From Gillisia sp. Hel_I_86 (GTDB taxonomy: Bacteria; Bacteroidota; Bacteroidia; Flavobacteriales; Flavobacteriaceae): a stretch of 64,000 nt of DNA. Shown one piece after another: positions 21,075-30,586 of the stretch. The notes beneath the pieces were generated by a model. The model was not told the origin of the DNA. It ran no database searches and was given only the letters and a program-made list of their open reading frames with translations. Position numbers and translations under genes: made by a program. The DNA is taken from contig NZ_VISE01000001.1 in the NCBI RefSeq assembly GCF_007827275.1, positions 744,001 to 808,000 on the forward strand, read 5' to 3'. The first letter of the stretch is position 1. Each line of letters opens with the position of its first letter.

Positions 21075-21482
21075 TTAGCTTTGTGTATTTTTGTTGTCTC
21101 CAATCACTATTGTAACGTGGTTGGAACGTTTTCTAATTCTATGTGCGCGACCTTGTGGTGCAGGACGAAGTCTCTTCAACATACTTCCACCGTCTACGCG
21201 TATCTCTTTTACAAATAAATTTGCTTCCTCGATGTTAGCATCTTCATTTTTTGCTTGCCAGTTAGCAATAGCAGAAAGAAGTAATTTCTCCAATCTACGT
21301 GATGCTTCCTTAGAGCTAAATCTCAACACATGAAGCGCTCTTTCTACTTTTTCACCTCGAACTAAATCTGCAACTAATCGCATTTTTCTTGGCGAAGTAG
21401 GGCAGTTATTCAGTTTTGCAAAAGCTACTAGCTTTTTAGCCTCTTTTGTCTGATCTGCTTTTTCTCTTTTACGAACTCCCAT
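21075..21482 (-). CDS. rplV: 50S ribosomal protein L22
   Basis: A 135-residue protein that lines the polypeptide exit tunnel. Family sequence is seen in [18 protein letters not shown] and the loop-adjacent [18 protein letters not shown]. An N-terminal extension of ~20 residues ([13 protein letters not shown]) resembles other Bacteroidota L22. Confidence 0.97.
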   Translation of the reverse strand: MGVRKREKADQTKEAKKLVAFAKLNNCPTSPRKMRLVADLVRGEKVERALHVLRFSSKEASRRLEKLLLSAIANWQAKNEDANIEEANLFVKEIRVDGGSMLKRLRPAPQGRAHRIRKRSNHVTIVIGDNKNTQS

Positions 21483-21490
21483 AGCTTCAG

Positions 21491-21769
21491 TTATCTTTTA
21501 CCTTTATTTTTCGCACCTGCATGACCCCTAAAAGATCTTGTTGGTGAGAATTCTCCTAATTTGTGCCCTACCATATTTTCAGTAACATACACAGGAACAA
21601 ATTGTTTCCCGTTATGCACAGCGATGGTTTGCCCAACGAAGTCTGGAGTTATCATAGAGGCTCTAGACCAAGTCTTGATTACCGTCTTTTTTCCAGATTC
21701 TACGTTTGTAGCAACTTTCTTATCTAGTTTATAGTGAACGTAAGGTCCTTTTTTTAATGAACGTGCCAT
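21491..21769 (-). CDS. rpsS: 30S ribosomal protein S19
   Basis: A 92-residue protein of the 30S head. It begins [11 protein letters not shown] and contains [14 protein letters not shown] and [14 protein letters not shown]. It lies between rplB (6 bp) and rplV (8 bp). Confidence 0.98.
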   Translation of the reverse strand: MARSLKKGPYVHYKLDKKVATNVESGKKTVIKTWSRASMITPDFVGQTIAVHNGKQFVPVYVTENMVGHKLGEFSPTRSFRGHAGAKNKGKR

Positions 21770-21775
21770 ATCTTA

Positions 21776-22603
21776 TTATTTCTTTCTACGTTCTACAATA
21801 TATTTATTACTCGCTTTTGTCTTAGATCTGGTTCTATACCCTTTAGCAGGTATACCTTTTCTAGAACGTGGGTGACCTCCAGAAGATTTCCCTTCACCAC
21901 CACCCATTGGGTGATCCACAGGGTTCATCACTACCGGTCTTGTTCTTGGTCGTCTACCCAACCACCTGCTTCTACCTGCTTTACCAGATACAATTAACTG
22001 ATGGTCACTGTTGGAGATAGCTCCAATAGTAGCCATACAAGTTACCAACACCCTTCTAATTTCTCCTGAAGGAAGTTTGATGGTTGCATATTTTCCCTCT
22101 TTTGCCACTAACTGTGCAAAAGCACCAGCACTTCGAGCCATAACAGCTCCTTGCGCAGGACGTAATTCTATACAAGAAATAATAGTTCCCAACGGAATAG
22201 CAGAAAGCGGCATTGCATTTCCAATTTCTGGAGCAGCACTCTCAGCATCAGAAACAATGTTCTGATCTACCTGAAGACCATTTTGAGCAATTACATATCT
22301 TTTCTCACCATCCTGATAATTCAAAAGGGCGATAAAGGCCGTTCTGTTAGGATCATATTCTATAGACGCAACGGTAGCAGGAACTCCATGCTTATCACGT
22401 TTAAAATCTATAATTCTGTAACGTCTTTTGTGACCACCACCTTTATAGCGCATGGTCATTTTTCCTTGACTGTTTCTACCACCTGACTTTTTAATCGGAG
22501 CAATTAAACTCTTCTCCGGCTTATCAGTAGTAATGGCGTCAAAACCATTAACTACTCTAAAACGCTGACCAGGGGTGATTGGTTTTAATTTTCTAACTGA
22601 CAT
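21776..22603 (-). CDS. rplB: 50S ribosomal protein L2
   Basis: A 275-residue protein close to the peptidyl transferase centre. Conserved blocks are [37 protein letters not shown] and the C-terminal [14 protein letters not shown], which includes the family's critical His. Confidence 0.98.
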   Translation of the reverse strand: MSVRKLKPITPGQRFRVVNGFDAITTDKPEKSLIAPIKKSGGRNSQGKMTMRYKGGGHKRRYRIIDFKRDKHGVPATVASIEYDPNRTAFIALLNYQDGEKRYVIAQNGLQVDQNIVSDAESAAPEIGNAMPLSAIPLGTIISCIELRPAQGAVMARSAGAFAQLVAKEGKYATIKLPSGEIRRVLVTCMATIGAISNSDHQLIVSGKAGRSRWLGRRPRTRPVVMNPVDHPMGGGEGKSSGGHPRSRKGIPAKGYRTRSKTKASNKYIVERRKK

Positions 22604-22612
22604 TCTTTAATC

Positions 22613-22903
22613 TTAAAGATTACTGTATAAATCAATAGTTTCACCTTCCGCAACCTGTACTAATGCTTTCTTATAAGCACTTGTTTTACCAGTGATCACT
22701 CCTGTTTTTGTAAAACGGGACTTACGATCTGGACGGACATTCATTGTGCGAACTTTAGTAACTGAAACTCCATAAGCAGACTCTATTGCGCCTTTAATTT
22801 CAATCTTGTTCGCCTTATTATCAACAACAAACGAATAACGGTTGTTCAACTCGCTATCTGCTGTCGCTTTTTCTGTAATAATAGGTTTTATTAAGATACT
22901 CAT
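22613..22903 (-). CDS. rplW: 50S ribosomal protein L23
   Basis: A 96-residue exit-site protein that docks trigger factor and SRP. It shows I-I-T-E-K-A-T, N-R-Y-S-F-V-V-D-N-K-A-N-K-I-E-I-K and V-R-T-M-N-V-R-P-D-R-K. It lies between rplD (5 bp) and rplB (9 bp). Confidence 0.97.
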   Translation of the reverse strand: MSILIKPIITEKATADSELNNRYSFVVDNKANKIEIKGAIESAYGVSVTKVRTMNVRPDRKSRFTKTGVITGKTSAYKKALVQVAEGETIDLYSNL

Positions 22904-22908
22904 ATCGT

Positions 22909-23538
22909 TTATTTACTTAAATTCAACTCAATTCCTTCTAAAGACCCCTCAACAAACACAAGATTATTTGCGTTTAATATTTTATAAGTGCTTAATTCTG
23001 AGCTACTTACAACCTCGGTGCCTTTTAAATTGCGTGACGACAAATATACATTTTTATTCGAGTCACCCAACACTATAAGAGATTTTTTATTATCTATCCC
23101 TAAACCTTTTAAAACATCGATGAAGTTTTTGGTTTTTGGAGTATCAAATTGAAAATCTTCTACTATGATAATTGCTTTATCATTTGCCTTAATAGAAAGT
23201 GCAGATTTTCTTGCCAATCTCTTTAAGTTCTTGTTCAATTTAAAACCATAGTTTCTTGGGCGTGGTCCAAAAATGCGTCCACCACCTCTAAAAACACCAG
23301 ATTTTATACTACCAGCACGAGCTGTACCGGTACCTTTTTGTTTCTTAATCTTGCGTGTACTTCCTGTAATTTCCGCACGCTCCTTAGATTTGTGCGTTCC
23401 TTGACGTTGATTGGCCAAGTATTGTTTTACATCAAGATATACAGCATGATTGTTAGGCTCTATTCCGAAAACAGCATCTGAAAGGTTCACCTTTCTTCCT
23501 GTTTCTTTTCCTTTAATATCTACAACTGCTATTTCCAT
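22909..23538 (-). CDS. rplD: 50S ribosomal protein L4
   Basis: A 209-residue protein whose loop reaches the exit tunnel. In E. coli it also represses the S10 operon through an mRNA leader. Motifs are [31 protein letters not shown] and [11 protein letters not shown]. Its start codon overlaps the rplC stop by one base (TAATG), which suggests translational coupling. Confidence 0.98.
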   Translation of the reverse strand: MEIAVVDIKGKETGRKVNLSDAVFGIEPNNHAVYLDVKQYLANQRQGTHKSKERAEITGSTRKIKKQKGTGTARAGSIKSGVFRGGGRIFGPRPRNYGFKLNKNLKRLARKSALSIKANDKAIIIVEDFQFDTPKTKNFIDVLKGLGIDNKKSLIVLGDSNKNVYLSSRNLKGTEVVSSSELSTYKILNANNLVFVEGSLEGIELNLSK

Positions 23539-24149
23539 TACTTCTGAATGATTACGTATGAGTTATTGTGACCAGGAACACATCCTTTTACAACAAGTAG
23601 GTTTTTATCTGCAACTACTTTTAAAACTCTTAAGTTTTCTAATTTCACTTTTTCACCACCCATACGGCCAGCCATGCGCATTCCCTTGAACACTCTCGCA
23701 GGATATGACGCAGCACCAATCGAACCAGGAGCTCTTAAACGGTTATGTTGACCGTGGGTAGCTTGTCCTACCCCGCCAAAACCGTGTCTCTTTACTACAC
23801 CTTGAAAACCTTTACCTTTACTAGTTCCTGAAACGTCCACGAACTCTCCTTCAGTAAAATGTTCTACAGTAATACTATCACCTAATTTGTGATCCCCATC
23901 AAAACCTTTAAATTCAACGACTTTGCGCATTGCTGCAGCACCGGCTTTTTTAGCATGCCCAGCGGCAGCCTTGTTAGCGGTCTTTTTGTCATCGAAACCT
24001 AGCTGAAGAGCTTCATACCCGTCAACTTCTTTGGTTCTGACTTGGGTAATTACGCAAGGACCAGCTTGTATAACGGTACAAGGAATATTCTTCCCGTTCT
24101 CGTCAAATATGCTAGTCATGCCTATTTTTTTTCCTATTAACCCAGACAT
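23538..24149 (-). CDS. rplC: 50S ribosomal protein L3
   Basis: A 203-residue protein with a loop close to the peptidyl transferase centre. Signatures are [32 protein letters not shown] and [18 protein letters not shown]. Unlike its tightly packed neighbours it is preceded by a 234-bp spacer with a stem-loop, so it may head its own transcript or be subject to leader control. Confidence 0.98.
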   Translation of the reverse strand: MSGLIGKKIGMTSIFDENGKNIPCTVIQAGPCVITQVRTKEVDGYEALQLGFDDKKTANKAAAGHAKKAGAAAMRKVVEFKGFDGDHKLGDSITVEHFTEGEFVDVSGTSKGKGFQGVVKRHGFGGVGQATHGQHNRLRAPGSIGAASYPARVFKGMRMAGRMGGEKVKLENLRVLKVVADKNLLVVKGCVPGHNNSYVIIQK

Positions 24150-24189
24150 AATTAATTATTGATTAAATTAAAATTATTTATTTAAAAAT

Positions 24190-24221
24190 ATTCAGGACTG
24201 AAAATACTTCCAATCCTGAAT
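24190..24221 (-). promoter_or_regulatory. Stem-loop in the leader of rplC (terminator- or attenuator-like)
   Basis: ATTCAGGACTG (24190-24200) and CAATCCTGAAT (24211-24221) form an 11-bp stem with one G-U pair and a 10-nt loop. On the minus strand an ATTTTTAAAT stretch follows, ~40 nt before the rplC start. It could end read-through from rpsJ, or act as a leader control element; the sequence does not decide. Confidence 0.5.
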
Positions 24222-24383
24222 GTATTTTTCCGTTTTTCCCTCGACAACTGCTCGGGACATGTAATTAATTTTGAATTCAAAAATTTTGAATTCTAAATTT
24301 TTTGATTGGTAAAGATCCCTCCTTCGTCGGGATGGATACTTCTATACTTTTGTTTCGCCTAAGCTCACAAAAGTCAAGAATTA

Positions 24384-24689
24384 TCACACCTTGATCTCTA
24401 CTTCTACTCCGCTTGGTAATTCCAATTTCATCAAAGCATCGATAGTCTTGGATGAAGAACTATAAATGTCCAACAACCTTTTATAAGAGCTTAATTGAAA
24501 TTGTTCACGTGCCTTTTTATTAACGTGCGGAGAACGTAATACTGTAAAGATTTTTTTATGCGTTGGCAATGGGATTGGTCCCGTTACTACAGCACCCGTA
24601 GTTTTTACGGTCTTTACGATCTTCTCTGCAGACTTGTCCACCAAGTTATGATCGTAAGATTTAAGTTTTATTCTGATTTTCTGACTCAT
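24384..24689 (-). CDS. rpsJ: 30S ribosomal protein S10
   Basis: A 101-residue 30S head protein that also serves as transcription factor NusE in antitermination complexes. It shows [29 protein letters not shown] and [11 protein letters not shown]. It is 10 bp after fusA, so it belongs to the str unit, while 234 bp separate it from rplC. Confidence 0.98.
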   Translation of the reverse strand: MSQKIRIKLKSYDHNLVDKSAEKIVKTVKTTGAVVTGPIPLPTHKKIFTVLRSPHVNKKAREQFQLSSYKRLLDIYSSSSKTIDALMKLELPSGVEVEIKV

Positions 24690-24699
24690 ATCCCTATTA

Positions 24700-26808
24700 T
24701 TAATCGTTTGTACCCTTTGCTGCTTTTATAACTGACTCAGAAATGTTTGATGGAGTTTCAGCATAATGAGAAAATTCCATTGTAGAGGTAGCTCTACCAG
24801 AAGACAATGTTCTTAGGGTAGTTACATATCCAAACATTTCAGAAAGTGGCACTTCAGCCTTGATAACTTTTGCGCCAGATCTATCTGACATATCGTTTAC
24901 TTGACCTCTTCTTCTGTTGAGATCCCCTACGATATCCCCCATGTTTTCTTCCGGAGTTACTACTTCTACTTTCATTATTGGCTCAAGAATTACAGCACCA
25001 GCTTTTTTAGCAGCTACTTTGTAACCCATTTTTGCAGCCAATTCAAAAGAAAGTTGATCGGAATCCACAGGGTGGAAAGATCCATCTTTCAATTCAACTT
25101 TTAAAGTATCCATTTTGAAACCTGCCAAAGGGCCAGTTTTCATAGCTTCCCTAAATCCTTTTTCCACAGAAGGAATAAATTCTTTAGGAATACGCCCACC
25201 TTTTACAGAGTCGATAAATTGTAGCCCCGGACCTTTAAAGTCCTCATCTGCCGGAGACATCTCAAATACGATATCACCAAATTTACCACGACCACCAGAT
25301 TGTTTTTTGTAAACTTCTCTATGGTCTGCACTTCTAGTAATAGTCTCTTTATATTCTACTTGAGGTTGACCTTCGTTAACTTCAACTTTGAATTCCCTTT
25401 TTAAACGATCTACCAAGATCTCCAAGTGCAACTCTCCCATTCCCGAGATAATTGTTTGCCCTGAAGCTTCATCTGTCTTAACCTGGAAAGTTGGATCTTC
25501 TTCAGCCAATTTAGCCAAAGCCATACCCATTTTATCCACATCTGCCTTTGTTTTAGGCTCCACTGCAATACCAATTACCGGGGCCGGGAAAGACATAGAT
25601 TCTAATGTAATAGGGTGCTTCTCATCTGTAAGCGTATCCCCGGTTTTAATATCTTTAAAACCTACAGCAGCTCCAATATCCCCAGCTTCGATCCTATCGA
25701 TAGGCTCTTGCTTGTTAGCGTGCATTTGGTAGATACGTGAAATACGTTCTTTTTTACCAGAACGGTTATTCAACACATAAGAACCCGCATCCAAGGCTCC
25801 TGAATAAACCCTAAAGAATGCCAAACGCCCCACGAAAGGATCGGTAGCAATTTTAAAAGCTAAAGCAGAAAAAGGTGAATCCACATTGGGCTTACGACTT
25901 TCCTCTTCTTCAGTATCGGGATTCATTCCAATGATAGCTTCAATATCTACAGGAGAAGGCAAATAACGCATTACCGCATCCAACATCATTTGAACACCTT
26001 TGTTCTTAAAGGCAGATCCACACATCATAGGTATGATAGACATATCTATGGTAGCAGCTCTTAATGCAGCAATAATTTCGTCTTCAGTAATAGAATTTTC
26101 ATCTTCAAAGAATTTCTCCATTAAAGCTTCATCGTAATCAGCCACAGCCTCTACCAATAAAGTTCTATACTTATTAACGTCGTCCCTCAATTCAGCTGGA
26201 ATATCTATGGTCTCATAGGTCATCCCAAAATCCTCTTCATTCCAAACGATAGCTGTTTTAGATATTAAATCTACAACACCTTTAAAATCGTTCTCCTCCC
26301 CAATTGGTATTTGCAAAGGCACCGGGTTTCCACCTAGCATCTCTTTTACCTGATTACAAACATTAAAAAAGTCAGATCCCTGACGATCCATTTTGTTTAC
26401 AAACCCTAAACGAGGAACCCTATATTTATCTGCTTGTCTCCACACAGTTTCAGACTGAGGCTCAACACCATCAACTGCACTGAACAAAGCAACCATACCA
26501 TCCAATACACGTAAAGAACGCTCTACCTCTACGGTAAAATCTACGTGACCTGGGGTATCAATAATATTTACCGTGAATTCTTGATCCCGATACATCCACT
26601 TACAATGCGTAGCAGCAGAAGTAATTGTAATACCTCTTTCCTGCTCCTGCTCCATCCAGTCCATAGTAGCTGCACCGTCATGGACTTCCCCAATCTTGTG
26701 ACTTACACCCGTATAAAACAAGACACGCTCTGTAGTCGTGGTTTTACCAGCATCAATATGCGCAGCAATACCTATATTTCTTGTGAATTTTAAATCTCTT
26801 TGTGCCAT
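24700..26808 (-). CDS. fusA: Elongation factor G
   Basis: A 702-residue translational GTPase that drives translocation. The G domain has the P-loop [10 protein letters not shown] (residues ~16-25), D-T-P-G-H-V-D-F and N-K-M-D-R. Domains II-V follow, with G-M-G-E-L-H-L-E-I and the C-terminal [12 protein letters not shown]. Length and gene order (rpsL-rpsG-fusA) point to the housekeeping EF-G. A tuf gene is not present here. Confidence 0.98.
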   Translation of the reverse strand: MAQRDLKFTRNIGIAAHIDAGKTTTTERVLFYTGVSHKIGEVHDGAATMDWMEQEQERGITITSAATHCKWMYRDQEFTVNIIDTPGHVDFTVEVERSLRVLDGMVALFSAVDGVEPQSETVWRQADKYRVPRLGFVNKMDRQGSDFFNVCNQVKEMLGGNPVPLQIPIGEENDFKGVVDLISKTAIVWNEEDFGMTYETIDIPAELRDDVNKYRTLLVEAVADYDEALMEKFFEDENSITEDEIIAALRAATIDMSIIPMMCGSAFKNKGVQMMLDAVMRYLPSPVDIEAIIGMNPDTEEEESRKPNVDSPFSALAFKIATDPFVGRLAFFRVYSGALDAGSYVLNNRSGKKERISRIYQMHANKQEPIDRIEAGDIGAAVGFKDIKTGDTLTDEKHPITLESMSFPAPVIGIAVEPKTKADVDKMGMALAKLAEEDPTFQVKTDEASGQTIISGMGELHLEILVDRLKREFKVEVNEGQPQVEYKETITRSADHREVYKKQSGGRGKFGDIVFEMSPADEDFKGPGLQFIDSVKGGRIPKEFIPSVEKGFREAMKTGPLAGFKMDTLKVELKDGSFHPVDSDQLSFELAAKMGYKVAAKKAGAVILEPIMKVEVVTPEENMGDIVGDLNRRRGQVNDMSDRSGAKVIKAEVPLSEMFGYVTTLRTLSSGRATSTMEFSHYAETPSNISESVIKAAKGTND

Positions 26809-26812
26809 TTTT

Positions 26813-27289
26813 TTAGAATCTAAAGTGAGAGAATGCTTTGTTAGCTTCAGCCATCTTATGGGTATCTACTCTTTTCTTAACAGCAGCACCTTCTTCCTTG
26901 GCAGCAGCAATTACTTCTGCAGCCAATCTCTGGGCCATAGATTTCTCGTTACGCTTTCTAGAATAAGAGATCAACCATTTCATTGCAGTTGAAACTTTAC
27001 GATCTGGCCTAATTTGCATAGGGATCTGAAAAGTTGCACCTCCAACACGTCTACTCCTTACTTCCACGTGTGGCATTACATTAGAAAGAGCATCTTTCCA
27101 AACCTCAAGGCCTGTCTTCTCTTCATCTTGTTTTTTCTCTTCTACAATCGCAATAGCATCATAGAATACTTTGAAAGAAACTGATTTTTTACCATCCCAC
27201 ATCATCATGTTAACAAAACGGGTTACTAACTGATCATTGAATTTTGGATCTGGTAAAAGAGGCCTCTTTTTTGCCTGTCTTTTTCTCAT
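26813..27289 (-). CDS. rpsG: 30S ribosomal protein S7
   Basis: A 158-residue primary 16S rRNA-binding protein of the 30S head. Family sequence: [33 protein letters not shown] and [13 protein letters not shown]. Fusion to fusA is tight (4 bp). An 86-bp spacer with a hairpin lies before it. Confidence 0.98.
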   Translation of the reverse strand: MRKRQAKKRPLLPDPKFNDQLVTRFVNMMMWDGKKSVSFKVFYDAIAIVEEKKQDEEKTGLEVWKDALSNVMPHVEVRSRRVGGATFQIPMQIRPDRKVSTAMKWLISYSRKRNEKSMAQRLAAEVIAAAKEEGAAVKKRVDTHKMAEANKAFSHFRF

Positions 27290-27317
27290 GTCTTTTTTGT
27301 AATAAGTTAATTGTTAA

Positions 27318-27362
27318 TTGTTATTGGTTATAAGTGAAAGAGCATTCACTATTAACTGACAA
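27318..27362 (-). promoter_or_regulatory. Hairpin in the rpsL-rpsG intercistronic spacer
   Basis: AGTGAA (27333-27338) pairs with TTCACT (27345-27350) around a 6-nt loop. Outer segments GTTA / TAAC and TTGT / ACAA extend the stem with small bulges. In E. coli, S7 binds the rpsL-rpsG intercistronic RNA to repress its own synthesis. A like role here is only inferred from position. Confidence 0.4.
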
Positions 27363-27375
27363 CTTTTAACCTTTT

Positions 27376-27750
27376 TTACTTTTTAGGGCGTTTTGCACCG
27401 TACTTAGATCTTCTTTGCGTTCTACCTTCAACACCTGCGGTATCCAAGGCACCACGAACAATGTGATATCTAACTCCCGGTAAATCTTTTACCCTTCCGC
27501 CTCTAACCAATACTATCGAGTGCTCTTGTAGATTGTGTCCTTCACCAGGGATGTATGCGTTCACTTCTTTTCCATTGGTCAACCTTACCCTTGCAACTTT
27601 ACGCATTGCAGAGTTAGGTTTTTTAGGAGTAGTTGTGTAAACACGCGTACACACACCTCGTCTTTGAGGGCACGATTCCAAAGCAGCCGATTTACTCTTC
27701 TTGGTTATTTTGGCTCTTCCTTTTCGTACTAATTGTGAAATTGTTGGCAT
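27376..27750 (-). CDS. rpsL: 30S ribosomal protein S12
   Basis: A 124-residue decoding-centre protein. It shows [12 protein letters not shown], the loop [16 protein letters not shown] and [20 protein letters not shown]. At the two sites where streptomycin resistance changes arise, the wild-type lysines are kept (T-P-K-K-P-N and the segment after G-V). It is the first gene of the long minus-strand block and has a good promoter. Confidence 0.98.
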   Translation of the reverse strand: MPTISQLVRKGRAKITKKSKSAALESCPQRRGVCTRVYTTTPKKPNSAMRKVARVRLTNGKEVNAYIPGEGHNLQEHSIVLVRGGRVKDLPGVRYHIVRGALDTAGVEGRTQRRSKYGAKRPKK

Positions 27751-27806
27751 AATTTCTTTTACACTTATATTGTTATAAAATTACCTTCCCTATTTTTTAG
27801 GGTCTG

Positions 27807-27837
27807 CAAAGGTAGAATTAAAAACGGATTATTCAAA
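27807..27837 (-). promoter_or_regulatory. Promoter of the str operon (rpsL-rpsG-fusA-rpsJ)
   Basis: On the minus strand TTTG (27837-27834) is followed after 19 nt by TACCTTTG (27814-27807). This is an exact match to the Bacteroidota TTTG / TAnnTTTG promoter with a standard spacer. It lies ~57 nt before the rpsL start. A small hairpin (CCCTA / TAGGG) sits in the leader. Confidence 0.7.
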
Positions 27838-28149
27838 TCTTAATTAATTAATTTTCAAGCAAAACTCGATTAATTTTTAATTACCTTAAATACGCAGGTT
27901 AAAAATTTGGTTTGAAAAACACGATTTTTTAGGTTTGAACTGGGCAAACCCTTCCTGCTTTTTCTCCCAGTTTGGTTTGGATCCGTGATTTTTTGGCGTC
28001 TATTTTACTTTTTGTCCAATCCCGTGCTCCTGCGATCCGTTGCCGAAAGGCCCGTTAACCTATTTATTTGCAAAATACTGATTATAAGGGTTGTATATTT
28101 GACTGAAAAGCAAGCCATTTCATTGGTGCCGTGGAAGCACCTCTTTTGG

Positions 28150-28812
28150 TCACTCCAGCAAGGGGTGGTAATCTTTCGACGTAAAGAGTTTCAGCACCCA
28201 TTGCCGTCCACTTTTTATCCATTTTGCGGGCACGGCCATAAATCGGAAGATGAACTTCTTCAACCTGAAGTTGGGTTTTATAAAATCCAGTTTTTTACTG
28301 GTGTGTTCGGTGAGGAAGTGGTACAGGTTTCGGCAGATCCCCATCATGATCAAAAACACCGTGTTTTCCTGCAAGAAAGAGAAGGGCATTTTTTTCCAAA
28401 GGAAGTCATTGTTCATTTCATCGAACAAGCGTTCGCTGTTGCCCCTGTCGTTGTAAAAATTGATCACCTCCAAGTCTGTCATCTCCCGGTTGTTGGTCAT
28501 GATGGCCCCATATAGGAAGTGGTCACCGGTGAAGAAGTCTCCCTGGGCGTTCGTCTTTTTCTCGCGGCCTATCACATAGCGGTATGCCTTCCCCCCGCCA
28601 AATGGGGGCGTATTCTATAGAGGCCAGTTGGTATTCTTTATGGCCTATTTCCACTTTTTGCCAATGGTCGATCTTTGAAACGATTCCGTGCAGGTTGGCG
28701 CAGCGTTGCGCCCGCACATAGAAAAAGGAGGTATTGGCCTCCAGCACGGACACCACGTCTTTGGTGAACGAGCCACAATCCATGCGCCCGTGGGCTATAG
28801 ACAAATCATTAT
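28150..28812 (-). pseudogene. IS1380-type transposase, middle and C-terminal part (frameshifted fragment)
   Basis: Two overlapping minus-strand frames make one broken protein. The upstream part reads A-H-G-R-M-D-C-G-S-F-T-K-D-V-V and F-F-Y-V-R-A-Q-R-C-A-N. The downstream part reads A-Y-R-Y-V-I-G-R-E-K-K, then F-Y-N-D-R-G-N-S-E-R-L-F-D-E-M-N-N-D-F and W-V-L-K-L-F-T-S-K-D-Y. The frame changes inside a run of six C at 28591-28596. The N-R-G-x-S-E motif and Trp-Val-Leu-Lys ending resemble IS1380-family DDE transposases of Bacteroidota. It belongs with the N-terminal fragment at 29229-29516, with a middle part missing. It is not expected to be active. Confidence 0.75.
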
Positions 28813-28841
28813 AATTTATCATATTTTTTGTATCTTTCTGT

Positions 28842-29190
28842 ATGGGATATTCAGTAGATTTTCGAGGACAAGTATTTAAAATAAAACAAAAAGAGAAGCT
28901 CACTTTTCAAGAAGTAAGTGATAGGTTTGGTGTTCCAATACGAACGCTCTTCAGATGGCAAAACCGTATAGAACCAAAATCCAAACGTAATAAGCCATCT
29001 ACCAAAATAGATATGGAGGCCTTACGTAAAGATGTTGAGGACAATCCAGATCATTTTCAATATGAACGCGCAAAAAAGTTTGGGGTAAGTCAAAGTGCTA
29101 TATACTATGCCTTGAGGCGCCTGAAAATCAGCTATAAAAAAAACGCTATTCCATCCTAAAGCCGATTCTCTAAAGCGGTTGATATTTCAA
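28842..29190 (+). pseudogene. IS630-type transposase N-terminal (helix-turn-helix) remnant
   Basis: An open frame of 105 residues (28842-29159) reads M-G-Y-S-V-D-F-R-G-Q-V, F-Q-E-V-S-D-R-F-G-V-P-I-R-T-L-F-R-W and F-G-V-S-Q-S-A-I-Y-Y-A-L-R-R-L. This is the double HTH module of IS630-family first ORFs. At an A8 run (29136-29143) the product would need a frame change to continue as T-L-F-H-P-K-A-D-S-L-K-R-L-I-F-Q. That second frame soon runs into unrelated sequence, so the DDE catalytic domain is absent. It lies in opposite orientation within the split IS1380-type gene. Confidence 0.75.
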
Positions 29191-29228
29191 CTTACGATAT
29201 TTAAATATGAGTTTATTTATACTTTTCA

Positions 29229-29516
29229 GTTGAAATAAACACGCAACAGGGTATCGGCAGAAGGCGGCCTGAAGCCCTTTAAAGATGACAGTTCACTGGT
29301 GAGGTGCTCGGTGATGTCCTCGGCACATTCCCCGCCGCACAGGATCATGGAGAGGTAGGAGCGGAAAAGGTCGCTATGCCCATAAGTGGCCATAACGCCC
29401 CTGTTTCCAAGGGCCTCATTTATATGGCCATAGATGCCGGCGTTGCGTAAAATTTTATCGGCGAAATTTATCCCGCCAAAAGATTGTATGTTTTGTGGTG
29501 AATATGTACATTTCAT
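29229..29516 (-). pseudogene. IS1380-type transposase, N-terminal fragment
   Basis: About 96 codons begin M-K-C-T-Y-S-P-Q-N-I-Q-S-F-G-G-I-N-F-A and continue G-H-S-D-L-F-R-S-Y-L-S-M-I-L-C-G-G-E-C-A-E-D-I, ending R-P-P-S-A-D-T-L-L-R-V. This is the usual N-terminus of IS1380-family transposases. It breaks off where the IS630-type remnant begins. The GC content is visibly higher than in the flanking genes, which fits foreign origin. Confidence 0.75.
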
Positions 29517-29657
29517 CTGTCAGGATGTTTTCACCCAAACAGGTGAAAATAATTGAAAGGGAAAAGTCTCTGGAGCATTGTTTTCATTGACTTTTCCACT
29601 TTCTTATCAACAATGGCTTGCGGATTTAAGGGAATCCAAAAAAATGAAGTTAAAAAT

Positions 29658-30584
29658 CTATTCTTTCAGAAACTCGATATTCCTTTTTAAACCATCGAAC
29701 TTAGTCCTTTTTACAGCCGATTTTCTAAAGATCTCATCAAAAGTTTCCTTTGTGAGCTCTTCCCAATCTTTCCTATCAAAATTTAAAAGCTGCGGATTGG
29801 GATCGAACAAAGGTTCATTATGGGATTTTGAGAACTTGTTCCAAGGGCATACATCCTGGCAAACATCACAACCGAACATCCAATCGTCGAACTGATTCTT
29901 ATAGGTGTTTGGCAACTCATTCTTCAATTCGATCGTGAAGTAAGAAATGCATTTACTGCCATCTACTTTATAAGGCTCTACAATGGCTTGAGTTGGGCAA
30001 GCATCTATGCAGGCCGTGCAGCTTCCACAGTGATCAGTCACTGGAAGGTCGTATTCCAGATCCAGATCCACAATGAGTTCTGCGATGAAATAGAAAGAAC
30101 CAGCTTGTTTGGTCAAAAGGTTTGAATGTTTCCCAATCCAACCTAGTCCACTTTTTGCAGCCCAAGCTTTATCCAATACTGGAGCCGAGTCCACAAAAGC
30201 TCGCCCACCTACTTCTCCTATTTCTTGCTGAATGAACTGAAGCAAATGCTTCAGTTTCTCTTTGATCACGAAATGATAATCTATGCCGTAAGCATATTTG
30301 CTGATTTTATAGGAATCTTCCCGCTGTAGTGCTGAAGGATAATAATTAAGCAACAAAGAAATTACACTTTTTGAACCTTCCACTAGTTTTGTGGGATCAA
30401 GTCGTTTGTCGAAATGATTCTCCATATAGTGCATTTCTCCCTGCATATCCTGTTTCAACCAATTTTCCAAACGTGGAGCCTCCTCTTCTAGAAATCCAGC
30501 TTTGGAAATGCCACAAGACATAAAACCGAGGCGTTTAGCCTTAGTTTTTATAAGTTTAGAATATTTAGCTTTTTGCAACATCAC
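29658..30584 (-). CDS. queG: Epoxyqueuosine reductase
   Basis: A 308-residue cobalamin- and Fe-S-dependent enzyme for the last step of queuosine synthesis in tRNA. Two 4Fe-4S motifs are visible: [12 protein letters not shown] (Cys186, 189, 192, 196) and C-D-V-C-Q-D-V-C-P (Cys239, 242, 246). The segment [12 protein letters not shown] holds the likely catalytic Asp132. The C-terminal HEAT-repeat region of longer QueG proteins is absent, as in many Bacteroidota. The stop of the upstream P450 gene is only 2 bp away, so the two genes are probably co-transcribed. M-M-L-Q at the start leaves two adjacent ATG choices. Confidence 0.95.
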   Translation of the reverse strand: MMLQKAKYSKLIKTKAKRLGFMSCGISKAGFLEEEAPRLENWLKQDMQGEMHYMENHFDKRLDPTKLVEGSKSVISLLLNYYPSALQREDSYKISKYAYGIDYHFVIKEKLKHLLQFIQQEIGEVGGRAFVDSAPVLDKAWAAKSGLGWIGKHSNLLTKQAGSFYFIAELIVDLDLEYDLPVTDHCGSCTACIDACPTQAIVEPYKVDGSKCISYFTIELKNELPNTYKNQFDDWMFGCDVCQDVCPWNKFSKSHNEPLFDPNPQLLNFDRKDWEELTKETFDEIFRKSAVKRTKFDGLKRNIEFLKE

Positions 30585-30586
30585 TG

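Larger units (their letters stand above)
28150..29516. mobile_element. Decayed nested insertion sequences (IS630-type inside IS1380-type)
   Basis: The two halves of one transposase read on the minus strand, and an IS630-type first ORF reads on the plus strand between them. Neither element is complete: the outer one lacks a middle part and has a frameshift, and the inner one lacks its catalytic domain. I could not find convincing terminal inverted repeats or target duplications. A perfect 8-bp palindrome (TTTTCACC / GGTGAAAA) at 29528-29549 may mark the outer end. The stretch 27838-28149 before it holds no gene I can support. Confidence 0.7.

Noticed and set aside
21071-21103. N-terminal extension of rpsC to the first in-frame start
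   Set aside because: The extra 11 residues overlap rplV and are absent from the conserved S3 N-terminus M-G-Q-K-T-N-P.
27985-28515. Plus-strand open frame of 176 codons
   Set aside because: It lies opposite the IS1380-type transposase fragment, has no recognisable family pattern and starts in the flank of the element. I take it as the shadow of the transposase.
29528-29549. Palindrome TTTTCACC / GGTGAAAA as terminator of queG
   Set aside because: No T run follows it on the minus strand and it is more than 100 bp after the queG stop. It fits better as the edge of the decayed element.
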